A DNA stretch of 64,000 nt from Zhengella mangrovi (GCF_002727065.1 NZ_PDVP01000021.1:1-64000), one strand, 5' to 3'; positions 40,593 to 51,707 are shown, counted from the first letter of the stretch. The notes: generated from the letters alone by a model not told the origin. Made by a program: numbers and translations.

Positions 40593-41896
40593 CGGTCCTC
40601 CATGAGCAGCCAGACCATGGCGGCCAGCATCATCGCGGGAAAGACCTTGACCATTGGCCCGAGCGGATCGGCCCAGAGACCGGGTGCGGCCGGCAGGCTG
40701 GCGGCGAGATAGGCGGCGGAGAGGACCAGCATTCCAAGCGCCGCGCGCTTGGCCCAGGGCCGCCAGAGGATCGCCAGTCCGAGCGCGATATCGGCCAGCG
40801 CGCCGCCGAAGACGGCCGGGCCGCTGATCCATGCCGGGACCGCGCGATCCTGGAGCACGGCCATGGCCCGGGCCGGGTCGAGCAGCGTGACGAGGCCGGA
40901 GAAACACCAGAAGAGGGCAAGCACGGCGATGGCCAGCGGCACGGCGAGGAAGGCGCGGGCGTAGAGGCGCTCCTGCCGGGTGGCCGGCAGCAGGCGGAGG
41001 GTCTCGTCCAGCGACCGGCAGGGGGCGCCGCCGGCAGCCTGCCAGGGCCCCGGGTCGCCGCGGATGCCATCGCCCAGCGCCGTCAGTGCCGTTGTCCGGA
41101 AGGGCGAGCGCCAGCCAAGGTGGCCAAGGGCATCGGCGACGCGGCCGGCGAGCGTGAGAAGCATACCCGGCATGGCCGGGCGCCAGGCCGGCGGCGGCCA
41201 GCCCTGCCATCGCCGCACGGCGGCAACGAGATCGGGGAAGCTGCGCGTTTCGGCTTCCGTCAGGTCGGCGATGGTGCCGGCGGGGATGTCGCGCCGGGCG
41301 GCGGCGGTGACGGCGGCGGCGACGTCACCGACCCAGACCGTCTGTACCGGGGCTTCGGGCAGGATGACCGGCTGGACGAGCGGGAGGGCGGCGGCTGCAC
41401 GCAACAGCGCGGTTCCGCCGTAGGCCTCGGACGAGAGGACCAGGGTCGGGCGCAGGATCACCCAGTCCTCCAGCCCGGACGCCAGCAGCGCATCGCCGCG
41501 CGCCTTGGTGCGGAAGAAAGCCGTGGACGCGGTATCGCTGACGCCGGCCGCCGAGATCTGGACCACGCGCAGCGGCAATGGCGCAGCGGCGTCGACGAGG
41601 CGGGCAACGGCCGTGACGTGGATGGCTTCCAGGCTGTCGCGCGCGCCGTCCTGCAGCGCGCCGGAGGCATTGACGAGGACGTCGGCGCCGGCGAGCAGGT
41701 CGCGCCATTCATCGACGGTCATTGCCGGGATGTCGCGGATCACCCAGTCCGCCGCGGGATCGCAGGCCATGGCCGAGGCGCGCGAGCGCCCGACGCCGGT
41801 GACGGCGAAGCCGGCGCGGGCAAGCGCCCGCATGCAGGCGGAACCGATCAGCCCGTATCCACCCAGAACAATCGCCTTCGTTCCTGACACCGTCAC
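40589..41896 (-). CDS. SDR-DoxX fusion protein
   Basis: A 435-aa two-part protein. The N-terminal 280 residues form an atypical short-chain dehydrogenase/NAD(P)-binding domain: VLGGYGLIGSACMRAL near residue 10, VLVNASGALQD, and VVQISAAGVSD in place of the classical YxxxK core. The C-terminal 150 residues carry four helices resembling DoxX-like membrane proteins (SGLVTLLDPARAM...GGALADIALGLAIL). Such fusions are annotated as SDR/DoxX-like oxidoreductases; the reaction is unknown. It is translationally coupled to the DUF2269 gene. No upstream ribosome binding site is outstanding. Confidence 0.8.
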   Translation of the reverse strand: MTVSGTKAIVLGGYGLIGSACMRALARAGFAVTGVGRSRASAMACDPAADWVIRDIPAMTVDEWRDLLAGADVLVNASGALQDGARDSLEAIHVTAVARLVDAAAPLPLRVVQISAAGVSDTASTAFFRTKARGDALLASGLEDWVILRPTLVLSSEAYGGTALLRAAAALPLVQPVILPEAPVQTVWVGDVAAAVTAAARRDIPAGTIADLTEAETRSFPDLVAAVRRWQGWPPPAWRPAMPGMLLTLAGRVADALGHLGWRSPFRTTALTALGDGIRGDPGPWQAAGGAPCRSLDETLRLLPATRQERLYARAFLAVPLAIAVLALFWCFSGLVTLLDPARAMAVLQDRAVPAWISGPAVFGGALADIALGLAILWRPWAKRAALGMLVLSAAYLAASLPAAPGLWADPLGPMVKVFPAMMLAAMVWLLMEDR

Positions 41897-41965
41897 CCCC
41901 TCGACTTGCTGCGGTCCATCCTGCCGTCAAAGGGTTGGTTTGGCGACCCCGGTCCCGCCGGCGCG

Positions 41966-42169
41966 TCAAATCCGGCGGCCGTGGGGCACTTTCAGCCAGG
42001 CCCGTTCGTGGGCGTAGTAGAGCAGGGACTTGGTGACCACCTCGGTCATGCCGATGGCGGCGGCAAGCCGGATGCTGCCGGTCATGACGAGCGAGATGAG
42101 CATCGTGTCGATCGTGCCGAGGGTTCGCCAGGATATGGCCTTGGCCAGGCTGCGGGTGTGGGTTTCCAT
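41966..42169 (-). CDS. DUF2061-family small membrane protein
   Basis: A 67-aa protein with two short hydrophobic helices, beginning METHTRSLAKAISWRTLGTIDTMLIS. The ISWR and the later E(V/I)..K..LYYAHERAW block are the DUF2061 signature. Function unknown; members are often near sulfur-assimilation or membrane genes, but that is not seen here. GGAG before the ATG supports the start. Confidence 0.85.
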   Translation of the reverse strand: METHTRSLAKAISWRTLGTIDTMLISLVMTGSIRLAAAIGMTEVVTKSLLYYAHERAWLKVPHGRRI

Positions 42170-42290
42170 GTCCCTGAATTCTCCGAATGATGCCCGGACG
42201 CTACCATGCCGGCGCGGTTTGCGGAGCAGAGCCGGCGCTCGCGGGAGGGGCAAAAAGGAGAACGGTTTTCCGGATTGCCCGGTCCGTGGA

Positions 42291-42592
42291 GAAGCGTTTC
42301 GCGCGCCCGTGGCCACGCATCTTGTCCGGGCATGGCCGCCCTCCATTGAAACGCTTCAATGCTCTATGCTTCAGTACTTCCGAAATACCGGACGCGAAAC
42401 CGGCAACCACTTTCGCTGTAATTGTGCTCCCTGGTGCGCAATTCCGGACGCGAAACCGGCAGCCACTTTCGCTGGAATCGTGCTCCCTGGTGCGCAATTC
42501 CGGACGCGAAACCGGCAACCACTTTCGCTGGAATCGTGCTTCCTGGTGCGCAATTCCGGACGCGAAACCGGCAACCACTTTCGCTGGAATTG
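42291..42592. repeat. Four-copy RIME-like hairpin array with flanking inverted repeat
   Basis: Copies start near 42383 and at 42439, 42495 and 42551 (56-bp period). Cores run from CAATTCCGGACGCGAAACCGG to CTTTCGCTGGAATTG and fold as hairpins. The 14-bp spacer is TGCTCCCTGGTGCG twice and TGCTTCCTGGTGCG once. In front lies a 10-bp inverted repeat GAAGCGTTTC (42291-42300) / GAAACGCTTC (42348-42357), probably a variant of the element's left palindrome. The array ends 30 bp before the next gene. Confidence 0.93.
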
Positions 42593-42622
42593 CTCCAGGT
42601 CACCGACGACGAGGACCGGCCC

Positions 42623-43393
42623 ATGTTCTGGAAGGAGATCGATGCCTTCATCCCCGAACCGCTCGCGGCGGCGGTCGAGGCGGCCTATGGCGTTTTCGCG
42701 CGCTACACGCTTTCCGGCGTGATCGTGCATTGCGACTGCCCGGTCTGCATGACGGCTGAAACGGCGCAGGCGCTCTCGGTGCGGCCGCTCAAGGAGATTT
42801 CGCCGGGCCTGCTTGCCGAGTACACCAACTCGGCCCATGGCTACGACCACGGGCGGATCGAGCACGAGTTCAAGCATTTCCTGCCACGCTACCTCGACCT
42901 GATCGCGCAATGCGACCCGCCGTCGGCGCTGGACCTCGCGCCCTGTCTCGACCGGCTCGGGCATGCCGGCTACCGGGTGCGCTGGCCGGCTGCGGAAGCC
43001 GAGGCCGTCGACCGCTTCTTCGTGGAATATCTCAAGGCCTGCGTGTTCCAGCTCGGCCTGGTCCGGTGGCCGGCCGGCCTGCGGCTCGCGTTCGACCTGG
43101 ACGATGTGCTGATCATGATCGCGCGGGCGGGGGGCGATTTCGACGCGGCGCTCGCGGCATTCGACGACAGCGGCGACCCTGAAGCCGCCGTCCACATGGC
43201 GAGTCTCAGGCGCAACGTGGCCTGGCAGGACGGGGACCCGGTCTACCGCGATCCGTTCCTGGAGGAATATCCGGAAGCCGCGGGCAAGCTGGGCGCCTTC
43301 CTGGTGCGCGACAGCGTCAGCACCCGCATTCTCGGCGCGGCGGCGCTGCTGGACGACGCCGACTACGACGACGTTCTCGACCTCGGGCTTTGA
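42623..43393 (+). CDS. Conserved-looking hypothetical protein with CxCxxC motif
   Basis: A 256-aa soluble protein I cannot assign. Near the N-terminus it has HCDCPVCM (Cys37, 39 and 42), a potential metal or disulfide motif, then ISPGLLAEYTNSAHGYD and EFKHFLPRYLDLIAQ. The C-terminus is acidic. No signal peptide. GAGGA before the ATG at 42623 supports the start. The same frame is open upstream across the repeat array (from 42422), so an N-terminally extended product is conceivable but lacks a ribosome binding site. dnaG follows after 105 bp. Confidence 0.7.
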   Translation: MFWKEIDAFIPEPLAAAVEAAYGVFARYTLSGVIVHCDCPVCMTAETAQALSVRPLKEISPGLLAEYTNSAHGYDHGRIEHEFKHFLPRYLDLIAQCDPPSALDLAPCLDRLGHAGYRVRWPAAEAEAVDRFFVEYLKACVFQLGLVRWPAGLRLAFDLDDVLIMIARAGGDFDAALAAFDDSGDPEAAVHMASLRRNVAWQDGDPVYRDPFLEEYPEAAGKLGAFLVRDSVSTRILGAAALLDDADYDDVLDLGL

Positions 43394-43498
43394 CGCGCCC
43401 GACACGGCGGCTGGCCTGTGGATTGCGGGGCTTGCGGTTCTTCGCGCTCGCAGGAACGGGCACAAGGCCTTATATGGAGGGCGAACAAGGGCTCCCCG

Positions 43499-45427
43499 AT
43501 GCGTTTTCCGCAATCCTTCCTCGACGAGATCAGGGACCGCGTGCCGATTTCGGCCGTGGTGGGATCGCGCGTGAGCTTCGATCGCAAGAAATCCAACCCC
43601 GGCAAGGGGGACTACTGGGCCTGCTGCCCCTTCCACGGCGAAAAGACGCCGAGCTTCCATTGCGAGGACCGCAAGGGCCGCTATCACTGCTTCGGCTGCG
43701 GCGTGTCGGGCGACCATTTCCGTTTCCTGACCGAACTGGATGGCATGCCGTTTCCCGAGGCGGTGGAACGGATCGCGGAGATGGCCGGCGTGCCGATGCC
43801 GGCGCGCGATCCCGAGGCGGAACGGCGCGAGCAACAGCGGGCGTCGCTGACGGACGTGATGGACATGGCGGCCCGCTTCTTCGAGGAGAAGCTGCAGTCG
43901 GCCGATGGCGCCAAGGCGCGGGCCTACCTGCGCGGGCGCGAGCTCGGCTCGGCCATCCAGCGCGAGTTCCGGCTCGGCTATGCCCCGGACAGCCGCAACG
44001 CGCTGAAGGAATTCCTGGCCTCCAAGGGGGTCGGCAAGGACCAGATCGAGGCCTGCGGCCTGGTCGTGCACGGGCCGGAGATCCCGGTGTCCTACGACCG
44101 CTTCCGCGACCGCATCATGTTCCCGATCACGGATACGCGGGGGCGGGTGATCGCCTTCGGCGGCCGCGCCATGTCGGCCGACGTGCCGGCCAAGTATCTC
44201 AACTCGCCGGAAACCGAGCTCTTCCACAAGGGCCGCGTGCTCTACAACCACGGGCCGGCGCGCCGCGCGGCCCAGGAGGCCGGAACCGTGGTTGCCGTGG
44301 AAGGCTACATGGACGTGATCGCGCTGGCGCAGGCGGGCATCCGCCACGCGGTGGCGCCGCTCGGCACCGCCCTGACCGAAGAGCAGATGGACCTGCTGTG
44401 GCGCATCGGCGGCGAGCCCATTCTCTGCTTCGACGGCGACCAGGCCGGGCTGAAGGCGGCCTGGCGGGCCGCCGACCTGATCCTGCCATCGGTCAAGCCC
44501 GGCCACACGGCGCGTTTCGCGCTGCTGCCCGAGGGGCAGGACCCGGACGACCTGATCAAGGGCTCGGGCGTGGACGCCATGCAGGCCGTGCTCAACGAGG
44601 CGCGGCCGCTGGCCGACCTGATCTGGATGCGCGAAACCGCCGGCGGCGTGTTCGATACGCCCGAACGGCGGGCGGAACTGGAAAAGCGGCTGCGCGACGC
44701 GGTGTTCCGGATCCAGGACGAGAGCGTCCGTCACCATTACCTGCAGGACATGCGCGAGCGGGCACAGAGCTTCTTCGGCGCTCCGCCGCGGCGGGGGCCG
44801 GGCGAGCGGGGGCGGGGAAACGACCGCGGCGGTCCGCGCTTCGGCGGCGGCGCGAGCAGCCGGTTCGCGGTCTCGGAAAGCCTGACCCGGTCGGCGCTGG
44901 TGCGGCGCGCCCAGGGCGGCCTGCCGCTGCGCGAGGCCGTGCTGGTGCTGTCGCTGGCCAACCACCCGGTCCTGCTCGATCAGCATTTCGAGGATTGCGA
45001 CCAGCTCGACCTGGAGAGCCCGGACCTGCGCCGCCTGCTGGCCGTGCTGTTCGACGCGCTGGCGCACGGGCGGGCGGGCAACCGCGACGAGACCCTGGCG
45101 GCGGTACGCGAGGCGGGCCTCGGCGACGTGCTCGACCAGGCGGACGGGCTGGTGCGGCGTGCGCGCCAGTGGACGGCGCTCGGCGAGGCGGCGTCGGAGG
45201 ACGCGCGCGAAGGATTCCTGCAGGCCCTGCACTTGCACCGGTCGGCGCGCGGCTTACATAAGGAACTCAAGGCGGCGGAACTGGCACTGGCAAGCGAACC
45301 GACGGACGCCAATTACCGCAGGCTGCTCGATATTCAGGACCAGATGCGCCAGGCGCGCACCACGGAGGCGATCATCGACGGGTTCGGTGTGGCCTCGGGA
45401 CGCGGGCGGGTTCGCGGATCGTCCTGA
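43499..45427 (+). CDS. dnaG: DNA primase
   Basis: DnaG makes RNA primers for replication. The 642-aa protein (E. coli 581) has the N-terminal CHC2 zinc-binding domain (CPFH at 43-46 and CFGC at 64-67) and the TOPRIM catalytic core (VVAVEGYMDVIALAQAG, then ILCFDGDQAG with the metal-binding acidic residues). A Gly/Arg-rich linker around residues 420-460 and a helical C-terminal domain that should bind the DnaB helicase follow. ATG at 43499 gives the family-typical MRFPQSFLDEIRDR start. It precedes rpoD, as in many proteobacteria, but with a 330-bp gap. Confidence 0.97.
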   Translation: MRFPQSFLDEIRDRVPISAVVGSRVSFDRKKSNPGKGDYWACCPFHGEKTPSFHCEDRKGRYHCFGCGVSGDHFRFLTELDGMPFPEAVERIAEMAGVPMPARDPEAERREQQRASLTDVMDMAARFFEEKLQSADGAKARAYLRGRELGSAIQREFRLGYAPDSRNALKEFLASKGVGKDQIEACGLVVHGPEIPVSYDRFRDRIMFPITDTRGRVIAFGGRAMSADVPAKYLNSPETELFHKGRVLYNHGPARRAAQEAGTVVAVEGYMDVIALAQAGIRHAVAPLGTALTEEQMDLLWRIGGEPILCFDGDQAGLKAAWRAADLILPSVKPGHTARFALLPEGQDPDDLIKGSGVDAMQAVLNEARPLADLIWMRETAGGVFDTPERRAELEKRLRDAVFRIQDESVRHHYLQDMRERAQSFFGAPPRRGPGERGRGNDRGGPRFGGGASSRFAVSESLTRSALVRRAQGGLPLREAVLVLSLANHPVLLDQHFEDCDQLDLESPDLRRLLAVLFDALAHGRAGNRDETLAAVREAGLGDVLDQADGLVRRARQWTALGEAASEDAREGFLQALHLHRSARGLHKELKAAELALASEPTDANYRRLLDIQDQMRQARTTEAIIDGFGVASGRGRVRGSS

Positions 45428-45630
45428 ACGGGCGGGAACGCAGGACTGATTCGCATTTTATGCCCGAATCATGGCATTGCCGGGTTGACGCAGGCGACAG
45501 AAAGCGGAATCAGACAAGTTTGGACCAGAGCAGAAGGCATTGCCGCGCCGGATCGGCGCAGCTCGCAACACGGGATCGCGGATTGTCTGTTTCGCTGCCG
45601 AACAGGGTTAAGGCCACTTTAACGGGCACC

Positions 45631-45658
45631 TTGCTAGTTGCAAGGTCCGTCCTAATAT
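45631..45658 (+). promoter_or_regulatory. Candidate rpoD promoter
   Basis: TTGCTA (45631-45636) and TAATAT (45653-45658) with a 16-bp spacer, about 100 bp upstream of rpoD. The -35 overlaps an inverted repeat ACCTTGC / GCAAGGT (45628-45646). The remainder of the 330-bp dnaG-rpoD gap (45428-45757) holds no gene that I can see. Confidence 0.45.
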
Positions 45659-45757
45659 CATTCACCGGGGCCGTGTTCATTCCCTGAACCATGACACAGC
45701 AACCGACGACAAGGCCGGCGTGGCCGCGACACACGCCGATCGGAGAGAAAAAGAAGC

Positions 45758-47788
<2,031 letters not shown>

Positions 47789-47816
47789 GCCTTCGGTTCA
47801 TCGAAGACACCAAGGT

Positions 47817-47846
47817 GGCCCGGACGTCCGCGTCCGGGCCATTTTC
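47817..47846 (+). terminator. Intrinsic terminator of rpoD
   Basis: A 10-bp stem GGCCCGGACG / CGTCCGGGCC with a TCCG loop, followed by ATTTTCG, 29 nt beyond the rpoD stop. Confidence 0.92.
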
Positions 47847-47947
47847 GTTGGCCGGGGCCTGGCGGACGCGGTCCGGTGGCGCGAGCATTTCACAATCGGT
47901 GCGCATTCCTGTAAGCCTTGGCCGGACACCACGAGGAGGCAGGACCG

Positions 47948-48223
47948 ATGTCCTTTCTGAAACGTCTGTTTGGCGGCGGTGCCGCACCGGAACCCAAGGT
48001 CGAGGCGATCGACTACGAGGGCTACGTGCTGACGCCGATGCCGAAGGCCGAGAACGGGATGTACCGGCTGCAGGGTCTGGTTGCGCGGGGCGAAGGCGAT
48101 GGCCGGCGCGAGCACATGCTGATCCGCGCCGACATGTTCACCTCGGCGGAGGATGCGGCCGATGCCTTCCTGCGCAAGGCGCGCCTGCTGATCGACCAGC
48201 AGGGCGAACAGCTCTTCTCCTGA
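47948..48223 (+). CDS. HlyU-family protein
   Basis: A 91-aa protein matching the short HlyU family of alphaproteobacteria: MSFLKRLFGGG, then YEGYVLTPMPKAENGMYRLQG and IRADMFTSAEDAADAFLRKARLLID. It is annotated as a transcriptional activator by family name only; it has no obvious helix-turn-helix, so a regulatory role is unproven. GAGGAGGCAGGA precedes the ATG. Only 1 bp separates its stop from the YjbQ gene, implying co-transcription. Confidence 0.85.
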   Translation: MSFLKRLFGGGAAPEPKVEAIDYEGYVLTPMPKAENGMYRLQGLVARGEGDGRREHMLIRADMFTSAEDAADAFLRKARLLIDQQGEQLFS

Positions 48224-48224
48224 G

Positions 48225-48647
48225 ATGGCGCAGACGCGGCTTTCCATCGCCACGAACGGCCAGGGTCTCTACGAGTTCACCGGCGAGGCGGAAGCCTTCG
48301 TCGGCGCGGCGGCCCCGGACGAGGGGCTGCTGACGGTCTTCGTCCAGCACACGTCCTGCTCGCTGCTGATCCAGGAAAATGCCGACCCGGACGTGCAACG
48401 CGACCTGGCCGCGTTCTTCGCGCGTCTCGTTCCGCCGTCCGATGACCCGTCGATGCGCTGGGTGGTGCACACCATGGAAGGGCCGGACGACATGCCCGCC
48501 CACATCAAGGCGGCGCTGACCCAGACCTCGGTTTCGATCCCGGTTTCGCGCGGAAAGCTGCTGCTCGGTACCTGGCAGGGGCTGTACCTGATGGAGCACC
48601 GCGACCGGCCGCACCGGCGCAGCGTCGTGCTGCACCTTTCCGCCTGA
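48225..48647 (+). CDS. YjbQ/UPF0047-family protein
   Basis: A 140-aa protein of the YjbQ family. Typical blocks are GLLTVFVQHTSCSLLIQENADPDV, with the conserved His/Cys, and LLLGTWQGLYLMEHRDRPHRR, with the clustered His residues that bind a metal. Members have weak thiamine-phosphate-synthase activity in complementation tests, but the true role is unknown. It is tightly coupled to the HlyU-family gene upstream (1-bp gap). The ATG at 48225 has its ribosome binding site within the upstream gene. Confidence 0.9.
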   Translation: MAQTRLSIATNGQGLYEFTGEAEAFVGAAAPDEGLLTVFVQHTSCSLLIQENADPDVQRDLAAFFARLVPPSDDPSMRWVVHTMEGPDDMPAHIKAALTQTSVSIPVSRGKLLLGTWQGLYLMEHRDRPHRRSVVLHLSA

Positions 48648-48706
48648 ATGCGAACGCGGCCCTTATCGTTAACGCGGGGTTAGCCAATCCGGTGTTACCG
48701 GATGCC

Positions 48707-49033
48707 ATGGCACATCGGTCTTCCCTGTCGCGTCTCGCGACCATCAGCGTCCTCGTCCTTTCCGTCTCCGGCCTTGCCGGGTGCGGCACCGCCGCCGTGG
48801 TCGGCGCCACATACGGCGTGACAAAAGCGGCGGTCAAAACGACGGTCGGCACGGCGAAGCTGGCCGGGCGCGGCGTGGTTGCCGCCGGCCGGGGCATGGC
48901 CGCCGCGGGCCGGGCGGTCATCCCGGACGGGAATGACGCGGGCGTCGACGACAGCCTGATGACCGGATCGATCGAGCGTCCGGCCGAAGCACCCGCTGCC
49001 GGGCGTGTTCCCGTGCCCTCCAGCCGCTACTGA
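48707..49033 (+). CDS. Small Ala/Gly-rich lipoprotein
   Basis: 108 aa. The N-terminal hydrophobic stretch ends VSGLAGCG, a good lipobox (LAGC), so it should be lipid-anchored. The rest is Ala/Gly/Val-rich (GATYGVTKAAVKTTVGTAKL, GRGVVAAGRGMAAAGRA) with a short acidic tail, a composition seen in small alphaproteobacterial envelope lipoproteins (NF038104-like). No enzymatic motif. The ribosome binding site is weak; an upstream GTG at 48692 in the same frame is an alternative start. Confidence 0.65.
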   Translation: MAHRSSLSRLATISVLVLSVSGLAGCGTAAVVGATYGVTKAAVKTTVGTAKLAGRGVVAAGRGMAAAGRAVIPDGNDAGVDDSLMTGSIERPAEAPAAGRVPVPSSRY

Positions 49034-49070
49034 TCCGTTCGGCACCCCGAGACCGTTTCAGAAAAGCAAA

Positions 49071-49096
49071 AGGGCGCTGCCCGGAGGCAACGCCCT
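49071..49096 (-). terminator. Intrinsic terminator of the Pro/Ala-rich membrane protein gene
   Basis: Imperfect 11-bp stem AGGGCGCTGCC / GGCAACGCCCT with a CGGA loop and one mismatch. On the minus strand it is followed by TTTTGCTTTTC. It lies between converging genes. Confidence 0.82.
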
Positions 49097-49130
49097 TTCG
49101 CCTGGGAGGATTGATCCGCCCGGTGCGCGA

Positions 49131-49499
49131 TTACTGCGCGGGCGGGGTTGTCGTGGTGCCGTCGGCGGGCTGACCATCGGCCGGCGCGGCATTGTCGGCC
49201 GGGGCCGTTTCGGCCGGGGCGGTCTCAGGAGCCGCCGGAGCCTGCTCGGTGGCCGCCGGGGCGGGTTCGTCCTGCTTCACGGAGCCGGTCGCGGTGTTGT
49301 CGGTCGGCGCCTGCTCGGTGATGGTCGGGGTGCCGTCATTGGCGACCGTGTTCTCCGGCGTGGAACCGGAATAGATCCAGGCACCGACGGCTACGAGGGC
49401 GGCGATGGCCACGCCGGCAATCAGCCAGCCGGAACCACCGGAAGAAGCTTCGACACGGGTTTCGCGATAATCGCGGCGGGGAGGCATGTTGTCGTCCAT
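49131..49499 (-). CDS. Pro/Ala/Thr-rich single-pass membrane protein
   Basis: A 122-aa protein. A polar, Arg-rich N-terminus (MDDNMPPRRDYRETRV) is followed by one transmembrane helix (GWLIAGVAIAALVAVGAWIYSG) and then a periplasmic low-complexity tail of Ala, Pro, Thr, Glu and Gln. AAGGAG before the ATG at 49499 supports this start over an upstream ATG. No family recognised; such tails usually span part of the periplasm or cell wall. Confidence 0.7.
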   Translation of the reverse strand: MDDNMPPRRDYRETRVEASSGGSGWLIAGVAIAALVAVGAWIYSGSTPENTVANDGTPTITEQAPTDNTATGSVKQDEPAPAATEQAPAAPETAPAETAPADNAAPADGQPADGTTTTPPAQ

Positions 49500-49655
49500 C
49501 ACAGGTCTCCTTGGTGAGATGTTGTTGTCTGTCGCGGGTGGCGCTGCCTGAGTGGCAAGGCTCGTGCGGATAACTGTCGACATGATGGTGAAGTTCCGGC
49601 CGGCGCGTCACGTATGATGAACGGCTGTTACAGCCAGCCGGGGCGCCGGACACGA

Positions 49656-49688
49656 AAAACCCGGCCGGGGAGGGGGATCCGGCCGGGC
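49656..49688 (-). terminator. Second hairpin downstream of the OmpA-family gene
   Basis: A 9-bp stem CCCGGCCGG / CCGGCCGGG with a 10-nt loop, followed on the minus strand by TTTTTCGTG. It lies 160 nt beyond the OmpA-family stop and is the more convincing terminator of the two. Confidence 0.75.
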
Positions 49689-49813
49689 TTCGATCCCGTT
49701 GTCAGGCAAGGGACATAACCTGCTTGAACGGGATGAGGCAGGGATAAGCTTCATATAGAAATCAAGATTGGCTTTGCCATGGACGGGTTTCGACCATTTC
49801 AGGGCAATACGAA

Positions 49814-49838
49814 GGCAGGCGGCCGGGGGCCGCCTGCC
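49814..49838 (-). terminator. Hairpin immediately downstream of the OmpA-family gene
   Basis: An 11-bp perfect stem GGCAGGCGGCC / GGCCGCCTGCC with a 3-nt loop, 10 nt beyond the stop codon. The T-tract is weak (TTCGTATTG), so it may stabilise the 3' end instead of terminating. Confidence 0.55.
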
Positions 49839-49847
49839 ACATTTGCG

Positions 49848-51707
49848 CTACTCGATGGAAGCCGTGTTGTCCGGTGTCACCAGCGGCGTGATGCGCCGGA
49901 CCGTGACGCGGCGGTTGGCCGCCGAAGGCTCTTCGGTCTGGACCTTCAGGTCGCTCTCGCCATAACCCTGGGTGACCAGGTTCTCCGGCGGGATCTCGAA
50001 GACATCGGTCAGGGCGATGGCCACGTTCTCCGCGCGCTTGTCCGACAGGGCAAGGTTCGCCGTCTCGGTCCCGACCGCGTCGGTATGGCCCTCGATGAGG
50101 AAGGTTTCCGACGGGTTCTGCTCGAGGATCCGGTTCATGGCCTCGGCCAGCGACTGCAGTTCATCGACATCCTGGCGACGGATCTCGGCCGAACCGAAGG
50201 CGAAATTCACCGTTTCCAGGTCGATGCGCGGCAGCTTGGCGCGCAGCCGGTCGGAATAGCGCACCTCGTCGACCGAGTAGAGGCGTTCGGCGCGCTCCAC
50301 AGGCGGCTGCTCGAGGAAGTCGTAGTAGGCCTGCGGCCGTGCATCGCGCGGCGCCCAGATGTAGCGGTCACGCGGGATGGTGACGCGGATCGGAGGCAGG
50401 CCGTAGTCGTGATCCCAGCGATCGCGCCCGGTCGGCATGTCGTCCCAGCGGTCGCGGGGCACGTAGAGCAGAACGCGTTCGCGGCCGTTGGGGCCGATGC
50501 GGGAGCGGCGCAGGATGTCGCCGTCGCGGCTGTAGATCGTCACGATCTGGAACCTGCCGCGGCGAACCGTCTCGCGAATGCGGCCGTGTTTGAGCCGCTC
50601 GATTTCCACTTCACCGCCCTGGCGGCGCAGGCGCTCGTCGCGGCCGTCGCGGCGCTCGACGACGAGGCGCCCATTGCCGAGGCGAATGACCGTGCGGTCC
50701 TCGAACCGGCCGACCTCGCGCGAGCCGCGCTGATCGCGCCAGCCCGAGCGAACGTGGAAATTGCGGCCATCGCGGACGCGTTCACCGGACTCGCGATCGA
50801 TCGGGGCAACCGGCTCGTCCAGGCGGACACGGTCGTCGCGGCGGTCACGCCGGCGGCCGTCTTCCCGCGCATTCCTGTCGCCGCCATCCTCGCGGCCGGC
50901 CTCGCGGCGCTGTCCGTCGCGCTCGCGGTCACGGCGATTGCCGGCCTCGTCGCGATCTCGCGGCGCCGCGTCGTCCCCGGCGCGCTGGCGGCGTTCGCCG
51001 GAATCGCGGTCACGCCGTTCGGCCTTGCGCCGGTCATCCGCCTGCTCGTCCTTCCGGTCGGCCTGGCGGCGAAGGTCCTGTTCCTGCCTGGCGGCACGAT
51101 CCTCAGCCCGCTGTCGCTTCTGTTCGGCACTCTTCTCCGCCCGCTGGCGCTTCTCTTCCGCCTGCTGGCGAGCGTCGTCGGCCTTGCGCTCGGCGCGATC
51201 CTCGGCGCGCTGGCGCTTCTGTTCGGCGCTCTTCTCCGCCTGCTGGCGCTTCTCTTCCGCCTGCTGGCGAGCGTCGTCGGCCTTGCGCTCGGCACGGTCC
51301 TCGGCGCGCTGGCGCTTCTCTTCCGCCTTCTGGCGGGCATCCTCGGCCTTCCGGTCGGCGCGGTCCTCGGCTTTCTGGCGCTTCTCTTCCGCCTGCTGGC
51401 CAGCGTCGTCGGTCTTCTTCGGCGTGTCCTTTGCGCGAACGTCGGCGGTGTCACCGGACCGGTCGGGCTGTCTGGCCTGTTCGGCCTGCTTTTCCTGTTT
51501 CGCCTCGTCCTTCGCACGTTTCGGCGCTTTCTCGTCCGGCTTCTGCTTTTCGTCGACGAGATCGGGATTCCTGATCTCGATGGCGTTGTTCTGCGCGAGC
51601 AGCAAGGGCGCGGCGGAGTCGCGCAGCGTATCTGCCGGCGAGCCTGCAAGCGCAGGGGTCGCGAGGGTCAAGGTGCTGGCGGTCGCCAGCAGGATCAGGC
51701 GTTTCAT
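49848..51707 (-). CDS. OmpA-family protein with long charged coiled coil
   Basis: A 619-aa protein in three parts. The first is a signal peptide (residues 1-21, cleavage ALA-GS). Next is a region of about 260 residues of repeated charged heptads built from AEEKRQ(R/Q)[14 protein letters not shown] units, predicted as a long coiled coil, then a basic Arg/Asp-rich stretch. A beta-rich segment leads to the C-terminal OmpA peptidoglycan-binding domain ([52 protein letters not shown]). It probably tethers to peptidoglycan and spans the periplasm or reaches the outer surface. GGAAGGAGAG fixes the start. Confidence 0.87.
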   Translation of the reverse strand: MKRLILLATASTLTLATPALAGSPADTLRDSAAPLLLAQNNAIEIRNPDLVDEKQKPDEKAPKRAKDEAKQEKQAEQARQPDRSGDTADVRAKDTPKKTDDAGQQAEEKRQKAEDRADRKAEDARQKAEEKRQRAEDRAERKADDARQQAEEKRQQAEKSAEQKRQRAEDRAERKADDARQQAEEKRQRAEKSAEQKRQRAEDRAARQEQDLRRQADRKDEQADDRRKAERRDRDSGERRQRAGDDAAPRDRDEAGNRRDRERDGQRREAGREDGGDRNAREDGRRRDRRDDRVRLDEPVAPIDRESGERVRDGRNFHVRSGWRDQRGSREVGRFEDRTVIRLGNGRLVVERRDGRDERLRRQGGEVEIERLKHGRIRETVRRGRFQIVTIYSRDGDILRRSRIGPNGRERVLLYVPRDRWDDMPTGRDRWDHDYGLPPIRVTIPRDRYIWAPRDARPQAYYDFLEQPPVERAERLYSVDEVRYSDRLRAKLPRIDLETVNFAFGSAEIRRQDVDELQSLAEAMNRILEQNPSETFLIEGHTDAVGTETANLALSDKRAENVAIALTDVFEIPPENLVTQGYGESDLKVQTEEPSAANRRVTVRRITPLVTPDNTASIE

